From: a virus | DNA: 44,609 bases | IMG/VR virus record: IMGVR_UViG_3300033146_001798 | Coordinates: 1 to 44,609 of that record | Strand: one strand, 5' to 3' | Part shown: piece after piece, positions 23,107 to 31,015 of the stretch | Layout: every line of letters starts with the position of its first letter | Numbering within the stretch: the first letter of the stretch is position 1 | Program-made: the position numbers and the translations under genes | The notes under the pieces: generated by a model | What the model saw: only the letters and a program-made list of their open reading frames with translations | Databases searched by the model: none | What the model was told of the DNA's origin: nothing

Positions 23107-24396
23107 TTAGAATTCAAATATAGATTCAAATTCTTTATCTTCTTTTAATAAATTTTTAAATATATGACAAATAACATCAACTGTCCAAGAGTTTCCTATT
23201 AGTTTGTAACGTTGGGACGAACTAATATCAACTATTTCATTTTTTTCATTTATTCCTTTAGCTGTGTGTCCATCATCAATGTTTATATGGAATAATATAT
23301 TTTTTACTTTTATTTTTTTTTGAATGTATCCAATGATGGCAAATTTTGCAAACCAATATAATGTTATTAGGGTTGTTTCTATGCTTTTTCGATGCAAATG
23401 AAATAATGTGGTGTAAATGGAATTGTTGTCCTTTAGAGTGTTTAAATTTTTCTCCACATACTCTACAAGTAGCATTATCTCTTTTCCATACATCTTTAAT
23501 ACATTGTTTCCATTCTTTAGTAGTTGAGTTTTTTTCTCTTTCTGAAGAAATTCCACCTTTCCATTGTTTTGAATTAACCCCTCTATTATATTTATAAAAA
23601 CATTTGAGTCCACAAAACCCTCCTCTGTGTCGGGATAAAGGAACATTTTTTTGTTTTCCACATTGAGTACATTTAAATGTTTTTCTTTTAGATTGTCCTT
23701 TGTGCATTTTTTTGTTTGATTCGGTGTCTGCATATCTACATTTTTTTGAACAATATTTTTTGTTGACACTTGGTTTTTTATAATATTTGATACCACATAT
23801 TTTGCATATTCTTTCAATTCTTTTTTTTCTACATTCAAAACAAGTTTTTGCAACTTGGGACATTTTGTTTCCACAAATCGGACAAGGTTTTTTAGATGGT
23901 CTAAGCATAATTGTATTATAATACATTTTTTGTTTTTTGTCAATGTTTGAAGTCTTTCGCATTCGATTGGAGTTAATTTTCTCCAAGTTAAATTACTTGA
24001 ATTCATATCTTCTACAATTTTTGTTTTACTTTCACATCCTTGTGATGGTAAAGTTCCATGTTTTCCATTTTGATAAAATATTCTTTGGTCTTGTGAATTA
24101 TGCCTTTTATTATTTATATCAAATTGGACGTAATTCTGTTTTATATCAACATCTTCTATGTTTAAATTATTAACAACTATAGTACCATCAGATGCTGGAT
24201 TCCCATTGACTGGTTTTTCTACTATAACATTATCTTTTTCAACACTTGTTAATGTATTAGATTTTTCATCACTTCTTAATTCTAATTCTTGTGTAGTTAA
24301 TCCAGCAGTTTTCATTTTTCCATCTTGTCTAATACCATCAATTTTATACCTACCACGAAAAGCACCACAAACAATCTCTTTAGTATTTTTTTCCAT
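23107..24396 (-). CDS. C-terminal half of a cytosine-5 DNA methyltransferase with HNH insertion
   Basis: The frame begins MEKNTKEIVCGAFRGRYKID and carries WRKLTPIECERLQT (motif VIII/IX border, near residue 139) and, near the C-terminus, SQRYKLIGNSWTVDV (motifs IX/X). It lacks motifs I-VIII, which lie in the 25743-27215 gene. Between LQT and DDGHTAKG an insertion of about 665 bases carries a complete HNH gene in another frame (23276-23908). Unusually, the methyltransferase frame stays open through the whole insertion, adding about 220 low-complexity residues between LQT and DGHT. Whether the pair of halves gives an active enzyme is doubtful unless spliced or reassembled. It starts 2 bases after the radical-SAM stop. 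Confidence 0.8.
   Translation of the reverse strand: MEKNTKEIVCGAFRGRYKIDGIRQDGKMKTAGLTTQELELRSDEKSNTLTSVEKDNVIVEKPVNGNPASDGTIVVNNLNIEDVDIKQNYVQFDINNKRHNSQDQRIFYQNGKHGTLPSQGCESKTKIVEDMNSSNLTWRKLTPIECERLQTLTKNKKCIIIQLCLDHLKNLVRFVETKCPKLQKLVLNVEKKELKEYAKYVVSNIIKNQVSTKNIVQKNVDMQTPNQTKKCTKDNLKEKHLNVLNVENKKMFLYPDTEEGFVDSNVFINIIEGLIQNNGKVEFLQKEKKTQLLKNGNNVLKMYGKEIMLLVEYVEKNLNTLKDNNSIYTTLFHLHRKSIETTLITLYWFAKFAIIGYIQKKIKVKNILFHINIDDGHTAKGINEKNEIVDISSSQRYKLIGNSWTVDVICHIFKNLLKEDKEFESIFEF
23276..23908 (-). CDS. HNH endonuclease with zinc fingers, inserted in the methyltransferase gene
   Basis: Start chosen at 23908 (MLRPSKKPCPICGNKMSQ), about 210 residues. Three zinc-finger-like Cys clusters follow one another (CPICG with CFEC; CKICG with YCSKKC; CTQCG with FCGLKC), then an HNH domain: CRVCGEKFKH, FHLHHIISF, NNIILVCKICHHWIHSKK, with the two-His core, Asn and final His. 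Such genes are typical free-standing homing endonucleases. The flanks carry a 9-bp direct repeat (TCAATGTTT at 23276-23284 and 23940-23948). A perfect sigma70 promoter ends only six bases before the ATG, so its transcript would be leaderless. Confidence 0.88.
   Translation of the reverse strand: MLRPSKKPCPICGNKMSQVAKTCFECRKKRIERICKICGIKYYKKPSVNKKYCSKKCRYADTESNKKMHKGQSKRKTFKCTQCGKQKNVPLSRHRGGFCGLKCFYKYNRGVNSKQWKGGISSEREKNSTTKEWKQCIKDVWKRDNATCRVCGEKFKHSKGQQFHLHHIISFASKKHRNNPNNIILVCKICHHWIHSKKNKSKKYIIPYKH
23915..23943 (-). promoter_or_regulatory. Perfect sigma70 promoter TTGACA-N17-TATAAT for the HNH gene
   Basis: TTGACA (23943-23938), 17-base spacer, TATAAT (23920-23915) on the minus strand. 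The ATG of the HNH gene lies six bases after the -10, implying a leaderless or nearly leaderless mRNA. Confidence 0.75.
24350..24381. repeat. 32-bp direct repeat flanking the radical-SAM gene, copy 1
   Basis: The 32 bases at 24350-24381 recur exactly at 25674-25705. On the minus strand they encode KEIVCGAFRGR, once at the start of the C-terminal methyltransferase half and once in the remnant after the N-terminal half. Confidence 0.85.
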
Positions 24397-24398
24397 GA

Positions 24399-25535
24399 TT
24401 AACCTTCAAACATATTTTGAATATCAATTTTTTTAAATATTTTTTTGGTATTATTTTTAATAACTTCATTTATTGTTAAATTTTTGTTTTTTTGACTTCT
24501 TGAAAAATTACATAAAACTTTCCCTAATTCGGAAGATATAATTGAAGAATCTGTTTTATATGAATCTGTTCTAGTATTACCTAGAATTTTATAATCTTTT
24601 AACACTTCTGTACCACAACATTCACCACTACAACCCCCAACCATTTCATTATCGGCTGAAAAATATTTTAAATCATATTTTTCAGCATATTTTTCTGCTA
24701 AACTAATATATTCAGATTTGTTTTTTAATAATTCATAATCAGAACCAGTATTTACACCATATTTCTTGTAATAATCCCTTAAATCAAATTTTAAATAATT
24801 ACTCATAGTTTTAAATATTTCTTGTTCATGTTTAGGCATCGATATTCTAATTTTTAATCCCTCTGTATTAAAAGCCCATACACCAGATTTTTTAGCTTGT
24901 TTTAATAAATCTTCCATATCATCTAGTATTTTTGGGTAAATTGCTGGTTGAATTTTAATCATTACTGGAATACCTTTATCAGTTATTTTTTTAATAGCAC
25001 TTAATCTTTTTTTTGCAGATGGTGCAGATGGTTCAAATACTTTTAAAAACTTCTCATCAGTAGAAATTAATGTAACTGCAATTGTCCAATTTGGTTTTTT
25101 AAACTCGTCTATATAAGATAATAATACTTCTGGATTTTTTGTTTGTATTTCAACTGGGTAATTATACTCATGTAATACCTTTAAAATATTTTTAGTAATA
25201 TGCTCTGTTTTTTCAATAGGTGGAAATGGGTCTGATGTAGCACCAATTTTTAATGGAATTCTTTCTTTAAATGCAACCTCTTCACCTTTTGAATAATCAT
25301 AGTTTTTATTTAAGGTTCTTTCAATCCAATTTTTTAATAAATCATGTCTGTTACCTTCAAGATATGCAAAAGTGCTTTCTATACCAGTTCTATTTCTTCT
25401 AGCAAAAGTTACAAAATCTCTTGCAAAACAATATTGACAATTATAAACACAACCTCTATAACTATCCATATGAAAAGGTATAGGACAAATCGTAAATTGT
25501 GATGTTAAACTCGGCTTCCAAAATTTTTTAACCAT
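24399..25535 (-). CDS. Radical SAM protein, SPL-like
   Basis: A 378-residue protein with the iron-sulphur motif CVYNCQYC (Cys29, 33, 36) near the N-terminus, preceded by CPIPFHMDSYRG. Downstream are GATSDPFPPIEKTE and VEIQTKNPEVL, the strands of the partial TIM barrel, and a C-terminal Cys cluster GGCSGECCG. The order resembles the spore photoproduct lyase-like (Rv2578c) branch of radical SAM enzymes. A GAGGAGA site precedes the ATG. Substrate is unknown; repair or modification of nucleic acid is plausible given the neighbours. It splits the methyltransferase gene and is bounded by 32-bp direct repeats of it. Confidence 0.85.
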   Translation of the reverse strand: MVKKFWKPSLTSQFTICPIPFHMDSYRGCVYNCQYCFARDFVTFARRNRTGIESTFAYLEGNRHDLLKNWIERTLNKNYDYSKGEEVAFKERIPLKIGATSDPFPPIEKTEHITKNILKVLHEYNYPVEIQTKNPEVLLSYIDEFKKPNWTIAVTLISTDEKFLKVFEPSAPSAKKRLSAIKKITDKGIPVMIKIQPAIYPKILDDMEDLLKQAKKSGVWAFNTEGLKIRISMPKHEQEIFKTMSNYLKFDLRDYYKKYGVNTGSDYELLKNKSEYISLAEKYAEKYDLKYFSADNEMVGGCSGECCGTEVLKDYKILGNTRTDSYKTDSSIISSELGKVLCNFSRSQKNKNLTINEVIKNNTKKIFKKIDIQNMFEG

Positions 25536-25557
25536 TTTTTCTCCTCTATTTTGTTTT

Positions 25558-25742
25558 TTAATTATGTGTTACTATTATTTTAGGTTCTCTATTTCCACCA
25601 CCCATTGAAGTAACGGTTGGGCTTTTTCCTTCAGGGCTGTAAACTCTTTTTATACTATCATGACCATTTATATCTACCACGAAAAGCACCACAAACAATC
25701 TCTTTTTCATTAAGTTTTTCAGCATAAGACCCAACAACGCAA
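25558..25742 (-). pseudogene. Methyltransferase remnant between the two halves
   Basis: Downstream of the stop of the N-terminal half, two other frames hold pieces of the same gene: CVVGSYAEKLNEKEIVCGAF with FRGRYK, then NGHDSIKRVYSPEGKSPTVT with MGGGNREPKIIV. The latter is a degenerate copy of the R-Y-x-x-D-G-K-S-P-T-L modules seen in the intact half. At least two frameshifts separate the pieces. It shows that the gene was once longer or duplicated. Confidence 0.7.
25674..25705. repeat. 32-bp direct repeat flanking the radical-SAM gene, copy 2
   Basis: Exact copy of 24350-24381. It lies in the methyltransferase remnant upstream of the radical-SAM gene. Confidence 0.85.
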
Positions 25743-27215
25743 TTACTTTTTTTCATCTTTCCTTATATTTAATTGTGGTTCTGCACCTTGAACCCTAACA
25801 TAAGGTGTCATTCCACCACCTTCACCCATAGATGCTGACAATGTACTACTTTTATCTGTTCCAATATAAGCATTTTTTTGTGAACTACCTATTAACAAAG
25901 TATCTGGTTTAATTTTATCTGATAAATTGTTATTTATTACTTTCGGAGAATTAATACCTAACAATGTTGGAGATTTTCCATCTTCATTATATGTTCTGTT
26001 GTTCATATCAAATGTACTATCTTTTATTTCCCATTCAAGAATAGATTTATCAAATATATCTGGAATGTTTAATAAGGTTTTTAACTTTAACCATATTTCA
26101 GAATCAGGAATAGCAAAAGAATTATCAGACCTAAACCAATGTTCTACTTTTGTTTTTACTATATTTAATTTTTCAGATATTTCTTTTATTGTAAGTTTTG
26201 ATTGTTTTTTACTTTCTTTTAAAGTTTGTTTTAATAATGAAATATCTACTTCGTATTTTCTTACTTTAACTTTTTCAATTATTTTTTCTGTTTGTATGGT
26301 ATCATTACCTTTTATGTTTGCTTTGCCTACTTGGATGCAACCAATCATTGTTCTCTGTTTTTTTTCAATACTATTCCAAGCAACTGCACCATCATATCTT
26401 GCTGTTATACAAAATGATTTACCATTTGTTGTCATTCTATTATCTATTATATTATCTATTATATCTATACCTCTGGCAAGTTTATATTGACTTGCAAATA
26501 TAGTAGAAGATTTATCATCACCAGTTTTTATTTTACTTTTATATCCATTTTTACCATCATTTAATGAACCGTCAAATAAATCTGATTTATTATTTGTTTC
26601 TAATATATCTTTTAACACTATTCCTTTATCTTTAGGTTGTGATATTCTATACCCAGTAAAAGTTTTTGTATCACCTTGAATATTGGTCCAGTATAAACGT
26701 TTTCTGTTCTGGGCTGAAAGTAAAGCAGAATTAATCAAAACAGGTTCAACACCAATAGCTTTTGTAATTATCTTTTTCCATTTCTGTATCATAACAACAT
26801 TTTCAAGTAAAAAATATTTTGGTTTTAATTCTCTTAATAATCTTATATATTCCCAAAATAAATATGATTGACCTTCAAATTCAAAACCCTTTTCTTTCAA
26901 ATCTAAATAACTTTCTAAATTGGTAATTTCTAAATTTGAAATGGTTGTCATACCTTTTCTTTTACCAGAAAAACTGAAATCGGTGCAAGGACTCCCACCA
27001 ATTAATAAATCTATTTTTGGTAAATCTTTTGATATTATTTTACTAACATCACCAAGTTGTATAGTATTAGGGAAATTATATCGTGTTACTGAAATAGCAT
27101 ATTTATCAACTTCAGAAGCATAATAATTATCAAAATCAATACCTATTCTGTTCAATGCTAATTGACCAGCACTTAAACCATCGAATAAACTTAATACATT
27201 TTTTATTTTTTTCAT
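25743..27215 (-). CDS. N-terminal half of a cytosine-5 DNA methyltransferase (motifs I-VIII)
   Basis: A 490-residue protein beginning MKKIKNVLSLFDGLSAGQLA (motif I). It has catalytic motif IV GGSPCTDFSFSG (Cys77), motif VI FLLENVVM (138-140) and motif VIII AQNRKRLYWTN. The target region embeds a helix-turn-helix-like segment LTIKEISEKLNIVKTKVEHW with WFRSDNSFAIPD, and repeats of a module like R-x-Y-x-x-D-G-K-S-P-T-L. It ends with MGEGGGMTPYVRV and a stop, so motifs IX and X are missing and lie 1.4 kb downstream. A TATAAATA late promoter lies directly upstream. It may be an inactive remnant or may act with the separate C-terminal half. Confidence 0.85.
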   Translation of the reverse strand: MKKIKNVLSLFDGLSAGQLALNRIGIDFDNYYASEVDKYAISVTRYNFPNTIQLGDVSKIISKDLPKIDLLIGGSPCTDFSFSGKRKGMTTISNLEITNLESYLDLKEKGFEFEGQSYLFWEYIRLLRELKPKYFLLENVVMIQKWKKIITKAIGVEPVLINSALLSAQNRKRLYWTNIQGDTKTFTGYRISQPKDKGIVLKDILETNNKSDLFDGSLNDGKNGYKSKIKTGDDKSSTIFASQYKLARGIDIIDNIIDNRMTTNGKSFCITARYDGAVAWNSIEKKQRTMIGCIQVGKANIKGNDTIQTEKIIEKVKVRKYEVDISLLKQTLKESKKQSKLTIKEISEKLNIVKTKVEHWFRSDNSFAIPDSEIWLKLKTLLNIPDIFDKSILEWEIKDSTFDMNNRTYNEDGKSPTLLGINSPKVINNNLSDKIKPDTLLIGSSQKNAYIGTDKSSTLSASMGEGGGMTPYVRVQGAEPQLNIRKDEKK

Positions 27216-27230
27216 ATTAATATTATAACA

Positions 27231-27238
27231 TATTTATA
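27231..27238 (-). promoter_or_regulatory. T4-type late promoter
   Basis: TATAAATA on the minus strand about 16 bases before the cytosine methyltransferase start. Confidence 0.65.
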
Positions 27239-27254
27239 ACTATTATTTAATTTT

Positions 27255-27545
27255 TTAAATATCGTCTGATATATGATTTTTTTCATATAGATGTTTATAA
27301 ACCACTAATATTTCTTTTCTTATAGCAATTGCTTCATTCTTATTTGAGAAAAATAATTGTGCTGATATTCCATCAAAATAAACGGCTATTTTATAAGTTT
27401 TTATTTCAGCCTCTTTTCCATCTTCTTTACTTTTTACCTTTTCCATACTTTCATTGACATCTGAAATTCCAGATATTGATGTTGCTTTAATCAAATACCC
27501 AGGAATTTTTAAAAAATCAAGAAATTGTTTAATTTCTGTTTTCAT
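27255..27545 (-). CDS. Hypothetical protein, 96 aa
   Basis: Starts MKTEIKQFLDFLKIPGYLIK and overlaps the MazG gene stop (ATGA). It contains KIAVYFDGISAQLFFSNKNE and a helical end KEILVVYKHLYEKNHI. No family is recognised. Coupling suggests a shared operon with the MazG-like enzyme. Confidence 0.65.
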   Translation of the reverse strand: MKTEIKQFLDFLKIPGYLIKATSISGISDVNESMEKVKSKEDGKEAEIKTYKIAVYFDGISAQLFFSNKNEAIAIRKEILVVYKHLYEKNHISDDI

Positions 27546-27832
27546 AGTTTCTTCCCTCCATGTCTGTGTGTTCTTGTTTTATTAAAATTGTGTTTATCTA
27601 AAATTTCTTTTTCTAAATCAATTTCAAGTGCTGATGCCAAATCAAAAACCCTTATTGCAATGTCTGCAAGTTCTTCATTAAAATTATCTTCATCATCAAT
27701 TCTATAAGCCTCCACTGCCTCTGAAACTTCAGCATGTATCATTAAAAGTTTTTCTGGAATGTTATCAGATTCCCACCAACCTTTAGATTGTGATAATTCG
27801 TGTATCTCTTTTGATATTTTATTTATTTCCAT
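27542..27832 (-). CDS. MazG-like nucleotide pyrophosphohydrolase
   Basis: A 96-residue all-alpha protein starting MEINKISKEIHELSQSKGWW. The catalytic pattern is visible as MIHAEVSEAVEAYR (E-x-x-E) and EELADIAIRVFDLA (E-x-x-D), followed by HNFNKTRTHRHGGKKL, a tail common in phage MazG-like proteins. The family hydrolyses NTPs or modified nucleotides to monophosphates; phages use it to adjust nucleotide pools or alarmone levels. AGGAGAATTCA precedes the ATG. Confidence 0.88.
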   Translation of the reverse strand: MEINKISKEIHELSQSKGWWESDNIPEKLLMIHAEVSEAVEAYRIDDEDNFNEELADIAIRVFDLASALEIDLEKEILDKHNFNKTRTHRHGGKKL

Positions 27833-28019
27833 TGAATTCTCCTGTTTTTATCCATTTTGTTAATTTATTCAAATAATTTTTATCTAATTTATCAATCGCA
27901 TTATAAAAATATTCTGGCACATTAGATAACCTATTTATTATTAATAATAACCTTCTTTTGTTTATTTTTTTTTTCATATCAGTACTAAGTAATGTTTTAT
28001 CACTCCATACTTTACACAT
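27819..28019 (-). CDS. Hypothetical protein, 66 aa
   Basis: Starts MCKVWSDKTLLSTDMKKKIN; the ATG overlaps the previous stop (TAATG), and its end overlaps the MazG start. Basic and helical, with RRLLLIINRLSNVPEYFYNA. No family is recognised. Confidence 0.65.
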   Translation of the reverse strand: MCKVWSDKTLLSTDMKKKINKRRLLLIINRLSNVPEYFYNAIDKLDKNYLNKLTKWIKTGEFNGNK

Positions 28020-28357
28020 TAGGCATCTCCTATATTATCAAACTCAATTGGTTTTTCAATGTTATATAATTTTTTTCTGTCTTTAATAAAATATTTATTA
28101 ATATAATTAAATGTATTTTGACATTTTTCTTTATTATTATATTTGAATAAAATATCATTATACCCAATATTAACTACAATAAACCAATCAGAATTATTCT
28201 TATACATATCTAAAGAATTAATACTTTCAAATGTGAATTTACAATAGTTTATTACCTCTTTTGTTACATCTTCGGTTAATTCAATAATAAATAAATTTGT
28301 ATCTTTTTTATAAAACATATTTAATGTTTGGTTTGCTTTAGTCATATCTAATATCAT
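28019..28357 (-). CDS. Hypothetical protein, 112 aa
   Basis: Start chosen at 28357, where AGAGGAGTAAGTAAA precedes MILDMTKANQTLNMFYKKDT; the frame is open further upstream but that part lies in the zinc-ribbon gene. It contains beta-rich segments DTNLFIIELTEDVTKE and NSDWFIVVNIGYNDIL. No family is recognised. Confidence 0.65.
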   Translation of the reverse strand: MILDMTKANQTLNMFYKKDTNLFIIELTEDVTKEVINYCKFTFESINSLDMYKNNSDWFIVVNIGYNDILFKYNNKEKCQNTFNYINKYFIKDRKKLYNIEKPIEFDNIGDA

Positions 28358-28358
28358 T

Positions 28359-28514
28359 TTACTTACTCCTCTTTTCTTGCAATAAAGTTTTAACGTCTTT
28401 GTCATTCAATGTGATTTTAGTATTACATTTAGGGCAAAAAATATGACTTTCTAAATTAATATCTTTATAACCAGATATTACATTATTACAATTTTTACAT
28501 TTATAAATTTCCAT
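28359..28514 (-). CDS. Zinc-ribbon protein (51 aa)
   Basis: Starts MEIYKCKNCNNVISGYKDIN; two Cys pairs (CKNC and CPKC, the second in SHIFCPKCNTKIT) form a zinc ribbon. The stop precedes the next start by one base. Such minimal ribbons usually bind nucleic acid or protein partners; no function is proposed. Confidence 0.7.
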   Translation of the reverse strand: MEIYKCKNCNNVISGYKDINLESHIFCPKCNTKITLNDKDVKTLLQEKRSK

Positions 28515-28515
28515 T

Positions 28516-28824
28516 TTAATGTACTAATTCTGTATCGTCATCATCTTCTTCTTCATCTTCTAAAATATTATCATTATCATTTTCTTTAATGATTTCATTT
28601 AATTCATTATATGCTTCTTCTTTTGTGTAATTATGAAAATCTATTAAGTTATTAATATATTCTTCTCTTAATTCTTTCCAATTTTTTTCGCTATAAACTA
28701 AAAATATTTTGTCTGGTTCATTTTGTAATTGTTGAATTTCTTTAATGTGAACCTCATTTTTTTCTTGCCATTTTTCAAACTCAATTGAAGTATTGAATGT
28801 TTTGTACTGATAAATTTCTTTCAT
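28516..28824 (-). CDS. Hypothetical acidic-tailed protein, 102 aa
   Basis: Starts MKEIYQYKTFNTSIEFEKWQ. Helical middle (EELREEYINNLIDFHNYTKE-like spacing) and a very acidic end (EDEEEDDDDTELVH). AGGAGGTTTACA precedes the ATG. No family is recognised. The acidic tail suggests binding to a basic partner or DNA mimicry. Confidence 0.65.
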   Translation of the reverse strand: MKEIYQYKTFNTSIEFEKWQEKNEVHIKEIQQLQNEPDKIFLVYSEKNWKELREEYINNLIDFHNYTKEEAYNELNEIIKENDNDNILEDEEEDDDDTELVH

Positions 28825-28839
28825 TGTAAACCTCCTCCT

Positions 28840-30378
28840 TTATTTTAATTCAAATTTTTTAATAACTATATCTGTAAATTGTTCTTTTTTATACTCACTT
28901 TTTCTTGTTAAATAATTTTTATATAAATAATTATTAACTTTATCTTTTGAACCTTTTTCTCTATATCTTAAATCATCTATTATATCAACTAATTTTAACT
29001 TTACTTTACCTTTTGATTTTCTTAAACCTCTACCAATTGTTTGTAATAATCTAATTGGAGTTGCTGTTGGTGATGCTAATACAATATTTTCAATACTGGG
29101 TACATTTACACCAGTTGAAAACACACCATAACTTGCAATTATTATACTATTCGTTTCACTATCAACTAATTTTCTAATCTTCTCTCTAATAGTACCTTTA
29201 GTTTTACCATCAATATAATATACTTTATTATCAGTTTTTTTCTTTATCATTCCATATAAAGTTTTACCATGTTTTATATTATTAAATATAACTAATGAAT
29301 TACCTTTTAATTTAACTGCAATCTTTGATATAAAATTTTGTCTATTATAATAAGATAAACAAAAATCCTTTTCTGAAGTTGCTTTTTCTAAACTTTCAAG
29401 ATAATCATTATTTAATACAATATTTGCATTTTTTCTTATTGTCTCTGGATATCTTAAAACAAACCCATATATTTTAATATTTGATAATATCCCTTTGTCT
29501 TGTAACTCTCTGGTTTTTGCAATATTATATATTTTACCCAACAATCCCTTTATTACAATTTGTGCTGTTTTGGCTTTTTGAATAGTTCCAGTTACACCAA
29601 GCCTATATTCAGCATTTTCACATTGTTCTGAAATTTTAGTTATCGATTGAGCAGTTGACCTATGTACTTCATCAACTATCAATGCTTTAAATTTTGAAAA
29701 ATAACTTTCTTCTAAATTAAATATACTTTGCCAAGTTGAAATATAAATTTGTTTATTAGAATCTTTATCTTTACCACCAGTTATTTGATGAATTTCTCTT
29801 TCAATAACACATTTACTATCACCGCCATTATATTCCATAAAATCAGAAGTCATTTGTGAAACTAATGATATTGTAGGAACTATTAATAATATTTTTTCAT
29901 CATCTTTTAATATATTATCTAATAAATATCTTGTATATACATATAATATTAATGATTTTCCACTTCCAGTTGCTGATACACCCACAAGTCTTTTATTGAC
30001 TAATGCTCCAATAACACCTTGCTCTTGATAATCTCTTAATGGGAATTTTAAAGGTAAAGTTTGTATGAATTCTTTTACCTCTTTTTCTGTAATATTAGTT
30101 TCATATTCCCAGTCACTATCTTCTTGGTCATATTCAATCTCAATATCTAAATCTTTACATTTTTTAATTAAATCTGGAAGTAAAGTTAAATATAATAATT
30201 TTTCATCAGCTTTAAATAATTTGAGATAACCGTCCCAATAACCAGCTTTATACTTCGGTGAGTGCCAAGCATTAGGCATAAAATATTTAAAACTATCTTG
30301 TAATGTTAGTGCAATACTATCATCACATTCAATACCTATAAATGTTTCATCAAGTTTAAAAATTTTAATCTTATCTAT
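28840..30378 (-). CDS. uvsW: DNA/RNA helicase UvsW-like, probable non-AUG start
   Basis: Helicase motifs: Walker A ATGSGKSLILYVY, motif II IVDEVHRSTAQS, motif III-like LGVTGTIQK, then IIIASYGVFSTGVNVP and LQTIGRGLRKSKG (motif VI). About 512 residues, against 503 in T4 UvsW. The first ATG (30279) lies inside the conserved N-terminal domain and has no binding site. Upstream in frame, DKIKIFKLDETFIGIECDD with FKYF joins it and matches the T4 N-terminus. The only start after a perfect GGAGG (30389-30385) is ATA (30378) or ATT (30381). The family unwinds R-loops and branched DNA and limits origin-dependent replication late in infection. Confidence 0.88.
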   Translation of the reverse strand: MDKIKIFKLDETFIGIECDDSIALTLQDSFKYFMPNAWHSPKYKAGYWDGYLKLFKADEKLLYLTLLPDLIKKCKDLDIEIEYDQEDSDWEYETNITEKEVKEFIQTLPLKFPLRDYQEQGVIGALVNKRLVGVSATGSGKSLILYVYTRYLLDNILKDDEKILLIVPTISLVSQMTSDFMEYNGGDSKCVIEREIHQITGGKDKDSNKQIYISTWQSIFNLEESYFSKFKALIVDEVHRSTAQSITKISEQCENAEYRLGVTGTIQKAKTAQIVIKGLLGKIYNIAKTRELQDKGILSNIKIYGFVLRYPETIRKNANIVLNNDYLESLEKATSEKDFCLSYYNRQNFISKIAVKLKGNSLVIFNNIKHGKTLYGMIKKKTDNKVYYIDGKTKGTIREKIRKLVDSETNSIIIASYGVFSTGVNVPSIENIVLASPTATPIRLLQTIGRGLRKSKGKVKLKLVDIIDDLRYREKGSKDKVNNYLYKNYLTRKSEYKKEQFTDIVIKKFELK

Positions 30379-30404
30379 AATAAACCTCCACCTTTTTTAT
30401 AATA

Positions 30405-30412
30405 TATTTATA
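30405..30412 (-). promoter_or_regulatory. T4-type late promoter for uvsW
   Basis: TATAAATA on the minus strand in AACTTTTATAAATATATTATA, followed by GTGGAGG and the uvsW frame. T4 uvsW is also a late gene. Confidence 0.75.
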
Positions 30413-30418
30413 AAAGTT

Positions 30419-30589
30419 TTAATCATTCCATTCGCTAATAACAATATCACTTTTACCGTCAATAATTTTTGTATTAACTGGTTTTTGACAATGTGGACAT
30501 TGTGTTTGGTCAACTTTTACAAAACCAATATCAAATTTCATATTATGTTCTTCTTTATATTTTTTATTACAATTAATGCATTTTATCAT
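30419..30589 (-). CDS. Zinc-ribbon protein (56 aa)
   Basis: Starts MIKCINCNKKYKEEHNMKFD with ATG overlapping the UvsY stop (ATGA). Cys pairs CINC and CPHC form a zinc ribbon. It ends ISEWND. No family is recognised. Position between UvsY and UvsW suggests a recombination accessory role. Confidence 0.7.
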   Translation of the reverse strand: MIKCINCNKKYKEEHNMKFDIGFVKVDQTQCPHCQKPVNTKIIDGKSDIVISEWND

Positions 30590-30993
30590 TTGATTGTATC
30601 TCCGACTTTGAATGCTTGGGCAGATAATGTTGTTTTAATATTCCAACCTCTGGCTGTAAAATTTTTAACAGTTTCCTCTAAAAATCTTGTAAATGCTAAT
30701 TGATTTTTATATTCCATTTCTTTTTGACTAAATTCATCATCACCAAGAACATACTTATCAAGTTCTTTCATAGTTTCTGGTACATATTTATCATTATGTC
30801 TATAATGAATATATTTATCTTTTGTTAATATAGAAAGTTCTTTATATATTTTATTTAGTTTTTTCTGCTCTGAATGAAATATATCAAGGTATTTCATGAC
30901 CTTCATTACATTTCCAGCCGATTCATTATCTAAATTACTCATATCAATTTTTAAGTCTTTTTTAATCTCATGTTTTAATTCATTAATTGTCAT
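30586..30993 (-). CDS. uvsY: Recombination mediator UvsY-like
   Basis: A 135-residue protein (T4 UvsY has 137). It starts MTINELKHEIKKDLKIDMSN and follows the T4 pattern: D-L/E-basic N-terminus, NVMKVMKYLDIFHSEQKKLN, then YIHYRHNDKYVPETMKELDK and a C-terminal helix with FLEETVKNFTARGWNIKT. UvsY loads UvsX recombinase on SSB-coated DNA. It sits next to UvsW, as in T4. An AATACT-type promoter is directly upstream. Confidence 0.85.
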   Translation of the reverse strand: MTINELKHEIKKDLKIDMSNLDNESAGNVMKVMKYLDIFHSEQKKLNKIYKELSILTKDKYIHYRHNDKYVPETMKELDKYVLGDDEFSQKEMEYKNQLAFTRFLEETVKNFTARGWNIKTTLSAQAFKVGDTIK

Positions 30994-31015
30994 CTTATTA
31001 CAAACCTCCTTAATT

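Noticed and set aside
23276-23948. Group I intron carrying the HNH gene
   Set aside because: The insert is about 665 bases and nearly all of it is coding for HNH, leaving no space for an intron core.
25927-26490. Plus-strand frame of 187 codons
   Set aside because: Antisense to the well-supported cytosine methyltransferase; composition is that of a shadow frame.
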